Part shown: positions 55,424 through 64,000 of the stretch, piece by piece
How positions within the stretch are numbered: position 1 is the stretch's first letter
Layout of the letters: the number at the start of each line of letters is the position of its first letter
Assembly (NCBI GenBank): GCA_014192425.1
Contig: BJHK01000001.1
Span: forward strand, 252,623 to 316,622
Direction: 5' to 3'
DNA: 64,000 nucleotides
Source: Planctomycetia bacterium
GTDB lineage: Bacteria; Planctomycetota; Planctomycetia; Pirellulales; UBA1268
Made by a program: the position numbers and the translations under genes
The notes under the pieces: model-generated
The model's database searches: none
What the model was told of the DNA's origin: nothing
Seen by the model: only the letters and a program-made list of their open reading frames with translations

Positions 55424-56044
55424 ATGCGGGCCGCCATGACCTTTCCCAATGCCGGTGACGAGTTCCACGACGCCAGCGTCACGAGCGGGCAACCTGCGGC
55501 CGACGAACCGGCGGTTCCGCCGTCCGGCCAGTCCGGCGGCCTGCCGAAGCTCGGCTCGCTCACGAGCCTGGCGCAGACCGCCCGGATGAAGCACATCAAG
55601 TCCGCCAAGACGGTGCTGTACGTCGTCGGCATCCTGACGATGGGCGTGAGCGCCGTGATGTTCACGATCGCCGATCAGTCGGTGCAGTCGCAGATCGACA
55701 GGGAGCTGCGCAAGCTCGGCCCCGACTTCGTGGTTGACGATGCCAAGATGGCGGAGGGGAAGGGGGAGGCCGTGGCCGCCACGCGATTCGGGGCGGGGCT
55801 GTCGTTCATGGAAGGCGTGGTCTTTCTGCTGCTCGGCATGTTCGTGCAGAAGGCGCCGGTGGCGATGACGGCGACCGGCCTGATCCTGTACATCGCCGAC
55901 TACGCCATCGGAGCGGCGCTCGATCCCGCCTATCTGGTCCAAGGCATCATCGTCAAAATCGTCGTCGTCGTGTGTCTGGTGAAGGCGTTGCAGGCGGCGA
56001 TCGCCTACGAACGCGAACGAGAGACCGCCGGGATGGCCGTCTGA
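55424..56044 (+). CDS. Multi-pass membrane protein, unknown family
   Basis: A 206-residue protein (55436 is an alternative start). After a soluble N-terminus (about 50 residues), helices are seen at KTVLYVVGILTMGVSAVMFT, GVVFLLLGMFV, VAMTATGLILYIADYAIGAA and GIIVKIVVVVCLVKAL. Between the first two is a charged segment (DRELRKLGPDFVVDDAKMAE). It precedes a CPBP protease in the same direction by 27 bp and may be co-transcribed. Confidence 0.75.
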   Translation: MRAAMTFPNAGDEFHDASVTSGQPAADEPAVPPSGQSGGLPKLGSLTSLAQTARMKHIKSAKTVLYVVGILTMGVSAVMFTIADQSVQSQIDRELRKLGPDFVVDDAKMAEGKGEAVAATRFGAGLSFMEGVVFLLLGMFVQKAPVAMTATGLILYIADYAIGAALDPAYLVQGIIVKIVVVVCLVKALQAAIAYERERETAGMAV

Positions 56045-56071
56045 CGCCGCCGCGACGACGAAGGGGCCGGC

Positions 56072-56935
56072 ATGTCGGACGTTCAGGAAGGCGAGCCGCG
56101 GGAAACTCCGGAAGCCGTGTGTCCAACGCCGGAACCGGCCGAGTGCTGGCGGTGCGGCAAGCGGTTCGATGCGCTGGCGGCCGCCTGTCCCTACTGCCGC
56201 GCGCGACGGGCTCAACGTGTCGCCCTCGACTCGCCCGGTGCGGTCCGCGAATCCGGCGCCGACATCCCGTCGATCGATCCGACGTCGCCCGTGGTTCGCC
56301 TCATCGGCTTCTACGCGGTCCTTCTGGCCACGTCGATCGTCTTCGCGATGATCGTGCGGGCCCGGTACCCGGACGGCATCGGCCCGGACGAGACGGACCG
56401 CGTGTGGCTGATGCATGCCACGCTGACGCTGGAGGTGATCGATACGGTCGTCGTGCTGGCGGCATGGTATGCGCTGCGTCGTCCGGGGATGCCCCACGAC
56501 CTGCGGTCACCGGCCCGGGCCTGGATGGCGGCCGGGCCTGTGCTCGCTCTCCTGCTCGTGCTCAACTTCGGCTATCACGGGCTGCTCATGCACCTCGCGG
56601 CATCGCCCGCCGAGCCGGAGCGGATGCTGCCGGGCCGTGAGTGGCTGTCTGTCGTCTGTTACGGATTGCAGCCGGCACTCGTCGAAGAGATGTTCTTTCG
56701 CGGGCTGGCGATCGACTGGTTCCGGGCGGTGATGACGACCCGTGCCGCACTCCTCGTCTCGAGCGTCATGTTCGGCCTCTGCCACATCTACACGCCGGCC
56801 AGCGTGCCGTACCTGATCGTGGCGGGGATCGTGTTCGGCGCGGCCCGCCTCGCGAGCGGGGGCCTGCTGCTGCCGATGTGCCTCCACTTTCTCCACAACA
56901 TCGTCATCGTCCTGTTCGAGCACTACCGGGCATGA
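56072..56935 (+). CDS. CPBP-family intramembrane metalloprotease with N-terminal zinc ribbon
   Basis: A 287-residue protein. A zinc-ribbon-like start is visible (CWRCGKRFDALAAACPYCRA). Several transmembrane helices then carry the CPBP motifs EEMFFRGLAIDW (EExxxR), FGLCHIYTPASVPYL (His) and CLHFLHNIVIV (His). The family comprises CAAX/prenyl-type intramembrane proteases and bacteriocin immunity proteins. The target is unknown. Its stop overlaps the next start as ATGA. Confidence 0.88.
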   Translation: MSDVQEGEPRETPEAVCPTPEPAECWRCGKRFDALAAACPYCRARRAQRVALDSPGAVRESGADIPSIDPTSPVVRLIGFYAVLLATSIVFAMIVRARYPDGIGPDETDRVWLMHATLTLEVIDTVVVLAAWYALRRPGMPHDLRSPARAWMAAGPVLALLLVLNFGYHGLLMHLAASPAEPERMLPGREWLSVVCYGLQPALVEEMFFRGLAIDWFRAVMTTRAALLVSSVMFGLCHIYTPASVPYLIVAGIVFGAARLASGGLLLPMCLHFLHNIVIVLFEHYRA

Positions 56936-57969
56936 CCGCCACGCTCTATCGCGCCTCGTCGCGGCCCGGCATCTGGGCCGTTCTCAATCTGGCCATAGCC
57001 GGAGCCCTGGTGATCGGCGGCGTCGCCAGCGGCTTACGAGACATGGCCGTCTGGGCCGTGTTGCCCGGGGCCTTGGCCGTGGTCGCCCTGCTGCGGCAGC
57101 GGTGGCGTTTCTGGGTCGCAATCGACGACGAAGGGGTCACGTCGTCCAGCGGCATCCGGTCGAGTTTCGCCGATCTGCAGGTCGTTCTCGCGCGGCCGGC
57201 GGCCGGCCGCAGTACCAGGCCGTTCCCGATCCATGCCGTCTTCCGGGATCACGTCCTCAGCATTCCCGCGCGGCTCGATGCCCCGTCGCAACAGGTCTAC
57301 GAGGCCCTGGCGGCCCGCGTCCCCCGGCACTCGAGTTCCGCGATTGCCGACGTCGTGCGCGAGTTTCGCGACGAGCAGGTGGCGACGTTCGGCGCCGACC
57401 GCGTCTGGCATTGCCGCGGGCGATCGCACCTCGGCTGGTTTCGCGAGGGAGAAGCGGGCCTCCCCTTCGGCCTCGGCCTGATGCTGGCCGGGGCCGTGGC
57501 CGTGCCGCTCGGCCTGGTGCTGAAACGGAGCGATTTCGGCGGCTGGGCCTGTCTCGGCCTGTTCTCCGGACTGGTGATCACCCTCGTATCGTTGGCCGCC
57601 CGGCAAGGGCCGAAGCGGCGGAAGTCCTGGGACGGCAACGGCATCGTCGTCGGGCCGCTCGGCATGGCGGTGGCGCAGGCCGATCTCCTCGGGCAGCTCG
57701 ACTGGGATGAAATTCAGCAGGTCAAGTATCCGGCGCGCCGCCGCCGCGGATTCCGCCTCGAGCATGGCGAGGAATACGGGAGCACGGTTCTCGAAATCCG
57801 GGTCGCCGGCGCAGTCATCCAGTTGTTCGACGTCTACGACCGCGCCCTCGACGTGATCCACGAGCGGATCATGGCCAACTGGAAGCACACTCCGCAGGAT
57901 GGTCCGGCCGGCGGAGAACGTCCGGCCGGCAGGGAACCGGGCACGGGCCCCGTCACCGGACGGCCATGA
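56932..57969 (+). CDS. Membrane protein of unknown function
   Basis: A 345-residue protein; the start overlaps the CPBP stop (ATGA). N-terminal helices (IWAVLNLAIAGALVIGGVAS; VWAVLPGALAVVALL), a soluble region, a central membrane pair (LMLAGAVAVPLGLVL; GLFSGLVITLVSLA) and a soluble C-terminal region (VLEIRVAGAVIQLFDVYDRA) are visible. The soluble parts resemble PH-like domains of membrane proteins. The C-terminal tail is Gly/Pro-rich. Co-transcription with the protease is likely. About 137 bp separate it from the convergent glpK gene, and I see nothing in that gap. Confidence 0.72.
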   Translation: MTATLYRASSRPGIWAVLNLAIAGALVIGGVASGLRDMAVWAVLPGALAVVALLRQRWRFWVAIDDEGVTSSSGIRSSFADLQVVLARPAAGRSTRPFPIHAVFRDHVLSIPARLDAPSQQVYEALAARVPRHSSSAIADVVREFRDEQVATFGADRVWHCRGRSHLGWFREGEAGLPFGLGLMLAGAVAVPLGLVLKRSDFGGWACLGLFSGLVITLVSLAARQGPKRRKSWDGNGIVVGPLGMAVAQADLLGQLDWDEIQQVKYPARRRRGFRLEHGEEYGSTVLEIRVAGAVIQLFDVYDRALDVIHERIMANWKHTPQDGPAGGERPAGREPGTGPVTGRP

Positions 57970-58106
57970 TCGTCGGGGCCACCCGAGACGCCCGCAGAAC
58001 GGCCGCCGGAATCCGGTTCCGCAGCCAGGGGCGGATCAGGTGGTGATGACGCCGGCGGCGATGGCCTTCGGACGACAGGCTGATGGTCTCGACGTGATCT
58101 CGGCTC

Positions 58107-59675
58107 TCATCCGGGGCGGCCCGGCGCCGCCCAGCCGCGGCTGCGGCCGACCGCGTCGGCCCAGCGTTCGCGGAGCCGCGTGCGCGCCGCCGCGTCGGCC
58201 ACGGGTGTAAACGACCGCTCGACCCGCCGCGCCGCCGCCACGGACTCGGCGCTTGCATAGACGCCGCTGGCCATGCCCGCCAGAAGCGCGGCGCCGAGCG
58301 CCGTCGTCTCCAGCACCGCGGGGCGATCGACCGGCCGGCCGAGGACGTCGGCCTGGAGTTGCATCAGGAGATCGTTGGCGGTCGCGCCGCCGTCCACCCG
58401 CAGCCGGTCGAGCGGCCGGCCCGCGTCGGCCTCCATGCACTCGACGACGTCGGCTACCGAGCAGGCGATCGCCTCCAGCGCCGCCCGGGCGATGTGGCCG
58501 CGGTGCGTGGCCCGCGACAGGCCGATGATCAGGCCGCGGGCGTGCGGGTCCCAGTGCGGGGCGCCAAGCCCGGTGAGCGCCGGCACGATCACCACGCCGC
58601 CGCTGTCGGGCACGCCAGCAGCGAGGGGCTCGATGTCGGCCGCCTTGGCCACGAGGCCGAGGCCGTCCCGCAGCCAGCCGACCAGGCCGCCAGCGAGAAA
58701 CACGGAGCCCTCCAGCGCGTAGGTCGGCGGTCCTCCCGCCGCGGCCGGGCAGCCAAGCGTGGTCAATAGTCCCCGGCCGCTCGTCACGGGCCGGTCGCCG
58801 GTCGAGAAAATCAGGAACGCGCCGGTGCCGTAGGTCGTCTTCGCTTTGCCGTCGCTGACGCAGCCCTGGCCGAAGGCCGCCGCCTGCTGGTCGCCCGCGC
58901 AGCCCGCGATCGGGATGGGCGCCCCGAGCAGCGCGGGATCGACCGTGCCAAAATCGCCGCTCGACGGCCGCACCTCCGGGAGCATCGCCACCGGCACGCC
59001 GCAGGCCTTGCAGAGGTCGACGCTCCACTCGCGGCGGTGGATGTCGTAGAGCAGCGTGCGGCTGGCGTTGGTGGGATCGGTGGCGTGCACGCGGCCGCCG
59101 GTCAGCCGCCAGATGAGAAACGTGTCGACGGTGCCGAACAGGACATCTCCCCTCGCGCAGCGTTCCCGCAGGCCGGGCACCGTCTCCAGCAGGTGCATGA
59201 TCTTCGTCGCCGAGAAGTAGGGATCGAGCCGCAGGCCGGTGCGGCGCGTGACCTCGGGCCCGAGCCCCTCCGCCTCGAGCCGGCGGCAGATCGGCGCCGA
59301 GACGCGGCTCTGCCAGACGATCGCGGGCGCCACGGGCCGGCCGCTGGCCTTGTCCCAGAGGATCGTCGTCTCGCGCTGGTTCGTGACGCCGATCGCCGCC
59401 ACCTGCGTGGCGGGAATGCCCGCCGTCTCGAGGACGCGCCGGCAGCAGGCGAGCTGGCTCCTCCAGATGTCCTCGGCGTCGTGCTCGACGATCCCCAGGT
59501 CCGCGCCGTCGGGGCCGGCGCAGGTGCGGGCGTGCTGGGCGAACTCCTCCTGCGCCGTCGCCAGCGGCAGGCCGCCGGCGTCGAAGAGAATCGCCCGGCT
59601 CGACGTCGTGCCCTGGTCGATCGCGAGCACGCAGCGGGTAGGGATGGCGGGCGTCGGGGGCGCGATTGTCGTCAT
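58107..59675 (-). CDS. glpK: Glycerol kinase
   Basis: ATG 59675 is preceded by GAGGAGCC; 522 residues, the normal glycerol kinase size. FGGY-family motifs are VLAIDQGTTSSRAILFDAGG at the N-terminus, VGVTNQRETTILWD-like sequence, GTVDTFLIWRLTGG, PIAGCAGDQQAAAFGQ and ATHRGHIARAALE. It phosphorylates glycerol to glycerol 3-phosphate with ATP. glpD lies upstream on the same strand about 260 bp away, so the two may be one regulon. Confidence 0.95.
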   Translation of the reverse strand: MTTIAPPTPAIPTRCVLAIDQGTTSSRAILFDAGGLPLATAQEEFAQHARTCAGPDGADLGIVEHDAEDIWRSQLACCRRVLETAGIPATQVAAIGVTNQRETTILWDKASGRPVAPAIVWQSRVSAPICRRLEAEGLGPEVTRRTGLRLDPYFSATKIMHLLETVPGLRERCARGDVLFGTVDTFLIWRLTGGRVHATDPTNASRTLLYDIHRREWSVDLCKACGVPVAMLPEVRPSSGDFGTVDPALLGAPIPIAGCAGDQQAAAFGQGCVSDGKAKTTYGTGAFLIFSTGDRPVTSGRGLLTTLGCPAAAGGPPTYALEGSVFLAGGLVGWLRDGLGLVAKAADIEPLAAGVPDSGGVVIVPALTGLGAPHWDPHARGLIIGLSRATHRGHIARAALEAIACSVADVVECMEADAGRPLDRLRVDGGATANDLLMQLQADVLGRPVDRPAVLETTALGAALLAGMASGVYASAESVAAARRVERSFTPVADAAARTRLRERWADAVGRSRGWAAPGRPG

Positions 59676-59829
59676 GGGGCGGGCTCCTCGGGGGCGGGCG
59701 GCACGCGAAACCGGCGTTCGACGGGGCGGCCACGCGCGCGTGTTGAGCGCTGGCTTGGAGTGTAGCCGCGCCGCCGACATTATCGTCGTGTTTGGCCCGC
59801 CGGTCGGAGGCATGCTCGTCGCCGGGGGA

Positions 59830-59881
59830 CTTTGCCGTTGTGGTCTTGTGCGGGATGGTGCGTCCCGCGGTGCAGGCAAAG
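59830..59881. repeat. Nested inverted repeat between glpD and glpK
   Basis: CTTTGCC (59830-59836) pairs with GGCAAAG (59875-59881), and inside it GCGGGA (59850-59855) pairs with TCCCGC (59863-59868). It lies downstream of glpD and upstream of glpK on the minus strand, so it may be a terminator/attenuator or an operator. There is no T-run. Confidence 0.4.
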
Positions 59882-59934
59882 CACCCCGGACTCCTGCGCG
59901 TGCCTCCGACCGGCTCCTCCGCGCCCGGTTCGGC

Positions 59935-61707
59935 TCACGTGAGGGGGTTCAAGCGTCTGTCGTAGCGTGATGTCAGCGTCATGATGCAGGCGTCGGCGGC
60001 TGCAGCGATGTCGGCCGCGGGCAATCGGCCGAGGCGGGCGAGTTCACCGGCCACGTCGCGGATCGCCGCGGCCGAGAGGGCCGGGTCGAAGGCAAGCATC
60101 AGCCGGCGCTCGACGAGGTCGTCGACCGTCGCGGCCCACTCCTCGCGAACGCAGAAGCCGACGGCCGCGAGCGGCAGCGACGTGCCGGTGATCAGCCGCG
60201 GAGGCGCGGCGTCGGCGCGAGCCGCAAACACGTCCGGGGCACGGCTGCCGAAAAGTGCAACGAGGCTGGCGGCCGCCCGTGCCGCATCCGCCTCGCCGAA
60301 GCCGGCGCCGAGAGCCGCTGTGGTGGTCGTGGTGACGACGTCCTGCATCGTCGCCGCATGTGACGCACATCCTGACGGTTGCCCGGCGGACTCCGCCGCC
60401 ACCGGCACAGCAAAACTTCCGGGCAGGGGGCGGTCGCGGGAGGAGCCGCGGACGGTGCGGCCAATCGCGGGCAGAATGTGCAGCGCCGCCGACTCGGCCA
60501 GGCTGCGGCAGGTCGTCAGCTTGCCGCCGACCACCGACCATGTCGGCAGCCGAGCCTGCGGATCCCTGACGAGCATGTGCCGCCGGGTGATCGAGGCGGG
60601 CGTGCCGGCTCGCGATGTGGAGGGCAGCGGTCGGACGCCGCAGTAGTGCTGCTGCACGTCGTCCCGCGTCGGTGTCACGGCCGGAAACAGCCGGGCGGTC
60701 GCCGCCAGCAGGTAGTCGATCTCCGCGTCGTCGGCCCGCGCGCTGGCCGGGTCGCCGCTGAAAGGGATGTCGGTCGTGCCCACGAGCACCAGTTCCGGGC
60801 CGAAAGGGAGCACGAACACCGGCCGGCCGTCGCCCGCCTCGGCATACACGCCCCGCTCATGCAGGGCCCGGCGCAGCGCGGCCGAGCGGATCACGAGGTG
60901 GCTCCCCTTCGTGCCGCCGATGAGCCGCTGGTGGGCATCGGCCCCGGGAGTGTCGCAGAACCCGGCGAGCGTGCGGTCGGCCCAGGCCCCCGTGGCGTTG
61001 ACGATCGCCGCGGGGCGCAGCGTGCCGATCGGAGCACGGTCCACGATCGACTCGACGACGATCGCGCCGTCGGGCTGAACGCGTGCCCGGGCCCGCGTGT
61101 GCACCGTGAAGGGGACCCCGGCCGCTGCCGCGGCCGACCGCGCATCGACGAGGAGCTCGACGGTGAACCGCTCCGGCCAGAGGAGCTGCGCGTCGGCGTA
61201 GGTGGCGACGAACGGAAACCGGCCCGTGTCGATCGCCGGCAGGTCGGCTGCGCGGCTCGACAGCATGCGGTGGCGGGGCCAGCCTGCGCCGCTGGCGAGC
61301 AGGTCGTAGAGCGTGAGGCCGATGGAAACGGCGATGCTGCCGCGGCCGGTGCGGCTGGCCCACCTCCGGGCCAGCGACTCGAGCCCCACGAACCGGGCGG
61401 CGGCGGCCCGCAGGCCGCCGAGCCGGCGCTCGATCGGCAGGCAGAAGGAGAGCGGCCGCACGAGGTGGCCGGCGAGCCGCACGAGCAGGTCCCGTTCGGC
61501 GAGGCTCTCGCGCACCAGAGCGAACTCGCCATATTCGAGGTAGCGCAGGCCGCCGTGGATGAGCCGGGTGGACCAGGCGGTCGAGCCGGACGCGATGTCG
61601 GCCGCGTCGACGACGACGACGGACGCCCCGGACAGGGCAAGTTCCCGGGCGATCGCGGCCCCGTTGATGCCGGCCCCGAGGACGACGATCGGGCGGTCTT
61701 CAGTCAC
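59935..61707 (-). CDS. glpD: Aerobic glycerol-3-phosphate dehydrogenase
   Basis: GTG 61707 (GGAA 7 bases before) gives 590 residues; GTG 61734 or TTG 61764 are also possible. FAD-binding GAGINGAAIARELALSG (GxGxxG), the STAWSTRLIHGGLRYLEYGE motif, LVLVGTTDIPFSGD and SVVGGKLTTCRSLAE are typical GlpD/GlpA motifs. It oxidises glycerol 3-phosphate to dihydroxyacetone phosphate and passes electrons to quinone at the inner membrane. With glpK it forms a glycerol use module. Confidence 0.93.
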   Translation of the reverse strand: MTEDRPIVVLGAGINGAAIARELALSGASVVVVDAADIASGSTAWSTRLIHGGLRYLEYGEFALVRESLAERDLLVRLAGHLVRPLSFCLPIERRLGGLRAAAARFVGLESLARRWASRTGRGSIAVSIGLTLYDLLASGAGWPRHRMLSSRAADLPAIDTGRFPFVATYADAQLLWPERFTVELLVDARSAAAAAGVPFTVHTRARARVQPDGAIVVESIVDRAPIGTLRPAAIVNATGAWADRTLAGFCDTPGADAHQRLIGGTKGSHLVIRSAALRRALHERGVYAEAGDGRPVFVLPFGPELVLVGTTDIPFSGDPASARADDAEIDYLLAATARLFPAVTPTRDDVQQHYCGVRPLPSTSRAGTPASITRRHMLVRDPQARLPTWSVVGGKLTTCRSLAESAALHILPAIGRTVRGSSRDRPLPGSFAVPVAAESAGQPSGCASHAATMQDVVTTTTTAALGAGFGEADAARAAASLVALFGSRAPDVFAARADAAPPRLITGTSLPLAAVGFCVREEWAATVDDLVERRLMLAFDPALSAAAIRDVAGELARLGRLPAADIAAAADACIMTLTSRYDRRLNPLT

Positions 61708-61915
61708 GCTTTGTTCCGAGTCTTCGCGAGCCACGACGCTGCCGCCGCAGCGGCCACGGGGCAAAGCGGGCGGCCGCCGCCAGGTATGCTACGGTTCCGG
61801 AGGCGGAGGTGTCGCGGTCGGCCGGCTGGCGTGGAATCGTGGCCAGCGCTTTTCCGAAAGAACGATCGCGGGACATGCCGGTCAGGCGGGTGAAAGCCTG
61901 CAGGGAGCGTGGTGA

Positions 61916-62995
61916 GTGGGTTCGCGACGCGGTGCGATTCCGGGGCGGTGTGACGGCCTCTGCGGCGGCGCTTGGATCGCGGGGGTCGTCGTCGCGGTCG
62001 CAGGGTTCGGGGGCGGTGCGTTGAACGGCGCGCCGCCTGCCGTCGCCGCGGAACTCGACCTCGACCAGCCGGTGCAGGCCGTCTGGACGGGCGTGCCGCT
62101 GCGCACCTGGGCCGACCGGGTGGCGAAGATCGCCGGCCGGCCGGTGGTGATCGACCGACGGCTCGATCCCGATCTCGCCATCACGCTCGCGGCGGGCGGC
62201 GAGTCGCTCGCGACGGTGCTCGAGAAGGTCGCCCAGGCGGCCGGTGCGCGGGTCGTGCCGCTGCGCTCGTCGATTCGGATCGCGCCGGTGCGGTCGCCGG
62301 CTGCGGCCTGCGATCGGGCCGAACTCGCCCGCGAGCAGGCGATCGGGAAACTTCCTCAGGCGGCGCGGCAGGCAGTCGCGCGGCGATCGAGCTGGAAGTG
62401 GCCCGCGGGGGCACGGCCGCGGGATCTCGTGGCGGCGGCGGTCGACGAGGCGCGGGTGAAGGTGCTTGTGGAGGGGATCGAACGGGTGCCACACGATCAT
62501 TTTCCGGCAGCCTCGCTTCCTGCGTTGTCGCTCGGAGAGCGGCTCGACCTCGTGCTCGCCCATTTCGACCTGCGGATCGACTGGCGGAGCGGGGCGACTG
62601 GTCCGGTGGCGGCGATCGTGGCGATCGATGACAGCCTGCCCGCGATGCCGCCCCCCGCGTTGCCGCGCGCAGGCGTCGAGCCGCCCAAGCCGTCCGAAAA
62701 AAAACCGCTGCGACAGGACCAGGGGCGGCCGGTGAAGACGAAGCAGACGTTCACGCTCACGGCGGCGGCGCCGCTGGAGGAGCTGCTGGCGGCGGTGGCC
62801 GGCCGGCTGGGCGTGAGGCTCGACATCGACCGCGAGGCGCTCGACGTCCGGGGGATCGCGCTCCGGGAGATCGTCCGCGTGGAGGTGCAGGATGCGTCGG
62901 CGGCTGAGTTGCTGGAGGCCGTGCTCTCGCCACTGAAACTGAGGGGAGAAGTGGTTGGTGGCCGGCTGGAGATCCGCGGGGCGGTAGGGCCGTAG
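61916..62995 (+). CDS. Exported protein with STN-like repeats
   Basis: GTG 61916 behind GGGAG gives 359 residues. A signal-like hydrophobic segment (AWIAGVVVAVAGFGGGALNG) is followed by two short domains resembling secretin/TonB N-terminal (STN) folds: WTGVPLRTWADRVAKIAGRP with VIDRRLDPDLAIT, and LEELLAAVAGRLGVRLDID with EVQDASAAELLEAVLSPLKL. In such proteins the fold is usually a periplasmic interaction module. No secretin or TonB-barrel domain follows, so this is an isolated STN protein. It ends before the second hairpin block. Confidence 0.72.
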   Translation: MGSRRGAIPGRCDGLCGGAWIAGVVVAVAGFGGGALNGAPPAVAAELDLDQPVQAVWTGVPLRTWADRVAKIAGRPVVIDRRLDPDLAITLAAGGESLATVLEKVAQAAGARVVPLRSSIRIAPVRSPAAACDRAELAREQAIGKLPQAARQAVARRSSWKWPAGARPRDLVAAAVDEARVKVLVEGIERVPHDHFPAASLPALSLGERLDLVLAHFDLRIDWRSGATGPVAAIVAIDDSLPAMPPPALPRAGVEPPKPSEKKPLRQDQGRPVKTKQTFTLTAAAPLEELLAAVAGRLGVRLDIDREALDVRGIALREIVRVEVQDASAAELLEAVLSPLKLRGEVVGGRLEIRGAVGP

Positions 62996-63039
62996 CGGGG
63001 ATCCGGCGGGCCGCGACAGCCATCGCAGCGCTCAATCCG

Positions 63040-63780
63040 CCGCTCCCGCGGCTGCGACGGCGCGAAAGGCAGCGGGTCTTCTGGCCCAAATCGCGTGAAG
63101 ACGACAGCAGTCGCGTCGCTGAGGCAGGATAGCCTCACGCTCCGCGAGCTGCTGCCGTCTTCGCGCTCTGTCACACGACGCATGCAGCACCCCAAGCCGG
63201 GCGGTAGCCCGGCGTGGGAGCCGGGCTGTGCCCGGCGACCGCAAGCCGGAGCAGACGCCGTGTCGGCTGCGACGGCGCGAAAGGCAGCGGGTCTTCTGGC
63301 CCAAATCGCGTGAAGACGACAGCAGTCGCGTCGCTGAGGCAGGATAGCCTCACGCTCCGCGAGCTGCTGCCGTCTTCGCGCTGCGTCACTCGACGCAAAC
63401 AGCACCCCACGCCGGGCGGTAGCCCGGCGTGGGAGCCGGGCTGTGCCCGGCGACCGCAAGCCGGAGCAGACGCCGTGTCGGCTGCGACGTCGCGAAAGAC
63501 AGACGCCGTGTCGGCTGCGACGGCGCGAAAGATAGACGCCGTGTCGGCTGCGACGGCGTGAAAGGCAGCGGGTCTGCTGGCCCAAATCGCGTGAAGACGG
63601 CAGCAGTCGCGTCGCTGAGGCAGGATAGCCTCACGCTCCGCGAGCTGCTGCCGTCTTCGCGCTCTGTCACACGACGCATGCAGCACCCCAAGCCGGGCGG
63701 TAGCCCGGCGTGGGAGCCGGGCTGTGCCCGGCGACCGCAAGCCGGAGCAGACGCCGTGTCGGCTGCGACGGCGCGAAAGA
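63040..63780. repeat. Hairpin-rich two-module intergenic repeat block (copy 2)
   Basis: The same modules as at 49.6-50.3 kb alternate. Module A markers (GGCCCAAATCGCGTGAAG) are at about 63083, 63298 and 63579; module B hairpins (GCCGGGC...GCCCGGC) are at about 63196, 63413 and 63694. Between them are extra short copies of GTGTCGGCTGCGACGGCG. The block lies between convergent genes (STN-like protein + and edge gene -). All frames here are spurious. Confidence 0.9.
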
Positions 63781-63786
63781 CAATTA

Positions 63787-64000
63787 TCAGCGGCCGCGGC
63801 CACCGCCACCCGGCCGGCTCTCGCCGCCGCGCGGCGAGCGACTGCGGGCGTCGAGGTTGCCGGCAATGACGATGCCGATCGCCTCGACCCAACTCGGCAC
63901 GTCGAGCACCGTGTTGAGGCCGCTCTCGGCGAGGATCTCCTCGTCCTCCGGCGACGGCTGGCGCTGCTCGGCCCGGCGGCTCACGTCCTCGATGCCGAGG
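63787..64000 (-). CDS. C-terminal part of a gene cut by the window edge
   Basis: The minus frame is open from the window end to TGA at 63787, giving 71 visible residues. The frame has a plausible alpha/beta segment (SPEDEEILAESGLNTVLDVP; WVEAIGIVIAGNLDA) and then a Gly/Arg-rich tail (GGESRPGGGGRGR). A GTG at 63984 could be a start, but the frame is open further upstream. No family is assigned. Confidence 0.55.
   Translation of the reverse strand, partial: LGIEDVSRRAEQRQPSPEDEEILAESGLNTVLDVPSWVEAIGIVIAGNLDARSRSPRGGESRPGGGGRGR

Noticed and set aside
62497-63892. Overlapping frames with repeated CLSRRRSRHG-type phrases
   Set aside because: These are the same repeat block read on the opposite strand and not genes.

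Overview
The window looks like part of a planctomycete chromosome, probably a Pirellulales-type lineage. The grounds are a large exported DUF1592/DUF1588/DUF1585-type cytochrome protein, a DUF556/MfnB-type C1-pathway gene, a Rho with a long Gly/Arg-rich N-terminus, many exported proteins with no clear family, and very GC-rich, Ala/Gly/Arg-rich coding. No ribosomal genes, transposase or CRISPR array were seen, so the taxonomic call is inference.

Layout. 1-10.3 kb is backbone: an exported transglutaminase-like/TPR protein cut by the window edge, the cytochrome repeat protein, a very large exported protein with a possible glycosidase-like domain, a HIT protein and a small hypothetical. A tRNA-Ser(CGA) lies at 10.52 kb. 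From about 10.7 to 42.6 kb base composition is visibly less GC-rich and the content is accessory. In order it holds a GNAT gene, a truncated metallophosphoesterase, mcrC-mcrB, a 42-codon ORF, a truncated mrr, a type I restriction operon (hsdR-hsdS-HEPN protein-hsdM-AAA+ protein), then a minus-strand cluster, then Smr, HD-domain and two small proteins. From 42.66 kb to the end the GC-rich backbone resumes: aldo/keto reductase, RNase D, an antiporter, MfnB and PHA-granule-type genes, a TPR protein, Rho, a thioredoxin-fold/YHS protein, membrane proteins, glpK, glpD and an STN-like exported protein. The last gene is cut by the edge.

The most interesting part is 25.6-40.9 kb. A minus-strand cluster encodes a GYF_2/TM2-like membrane protein, a ClpB-type AAA+ ATPase with a degenerate N-terminal half, a radical-SAM activase-like protein, a 3387-residue protein and a coiled-coil protein. 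The giant combines zinc ribbons, a kinase domain lacking catalytic residues, a superfamily 1 helicase split by about 1960 residues of two tandem repeat families, and a Vsr/MTES_1575-like nuclease. The upstream type I operon carries a HEPN protein with an intact RX4H motif between hsdS and hsdM, with four-base start/stop overlaps on both sides. It ends in a GYF_2/CbxX-type AAA+ gene. I read 11.5-41 kb as a defence island and the 25.6-40.9 kb cluster as the best candidate for an undescribed system.

Outside the island, two non-coding features stand out. One is an array of five short palindromes with a period of about 25 bp upstream of rho. The other is a two-module hairpin-rich repeat that fills two convergent intergenic regions (49.6-50.3 and 63.0-63.8 kb) and produces many spurious reading frames. 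Start codons were chosen by ribosome-binding sites, overlaps and family length; where they are uncertain I say so.
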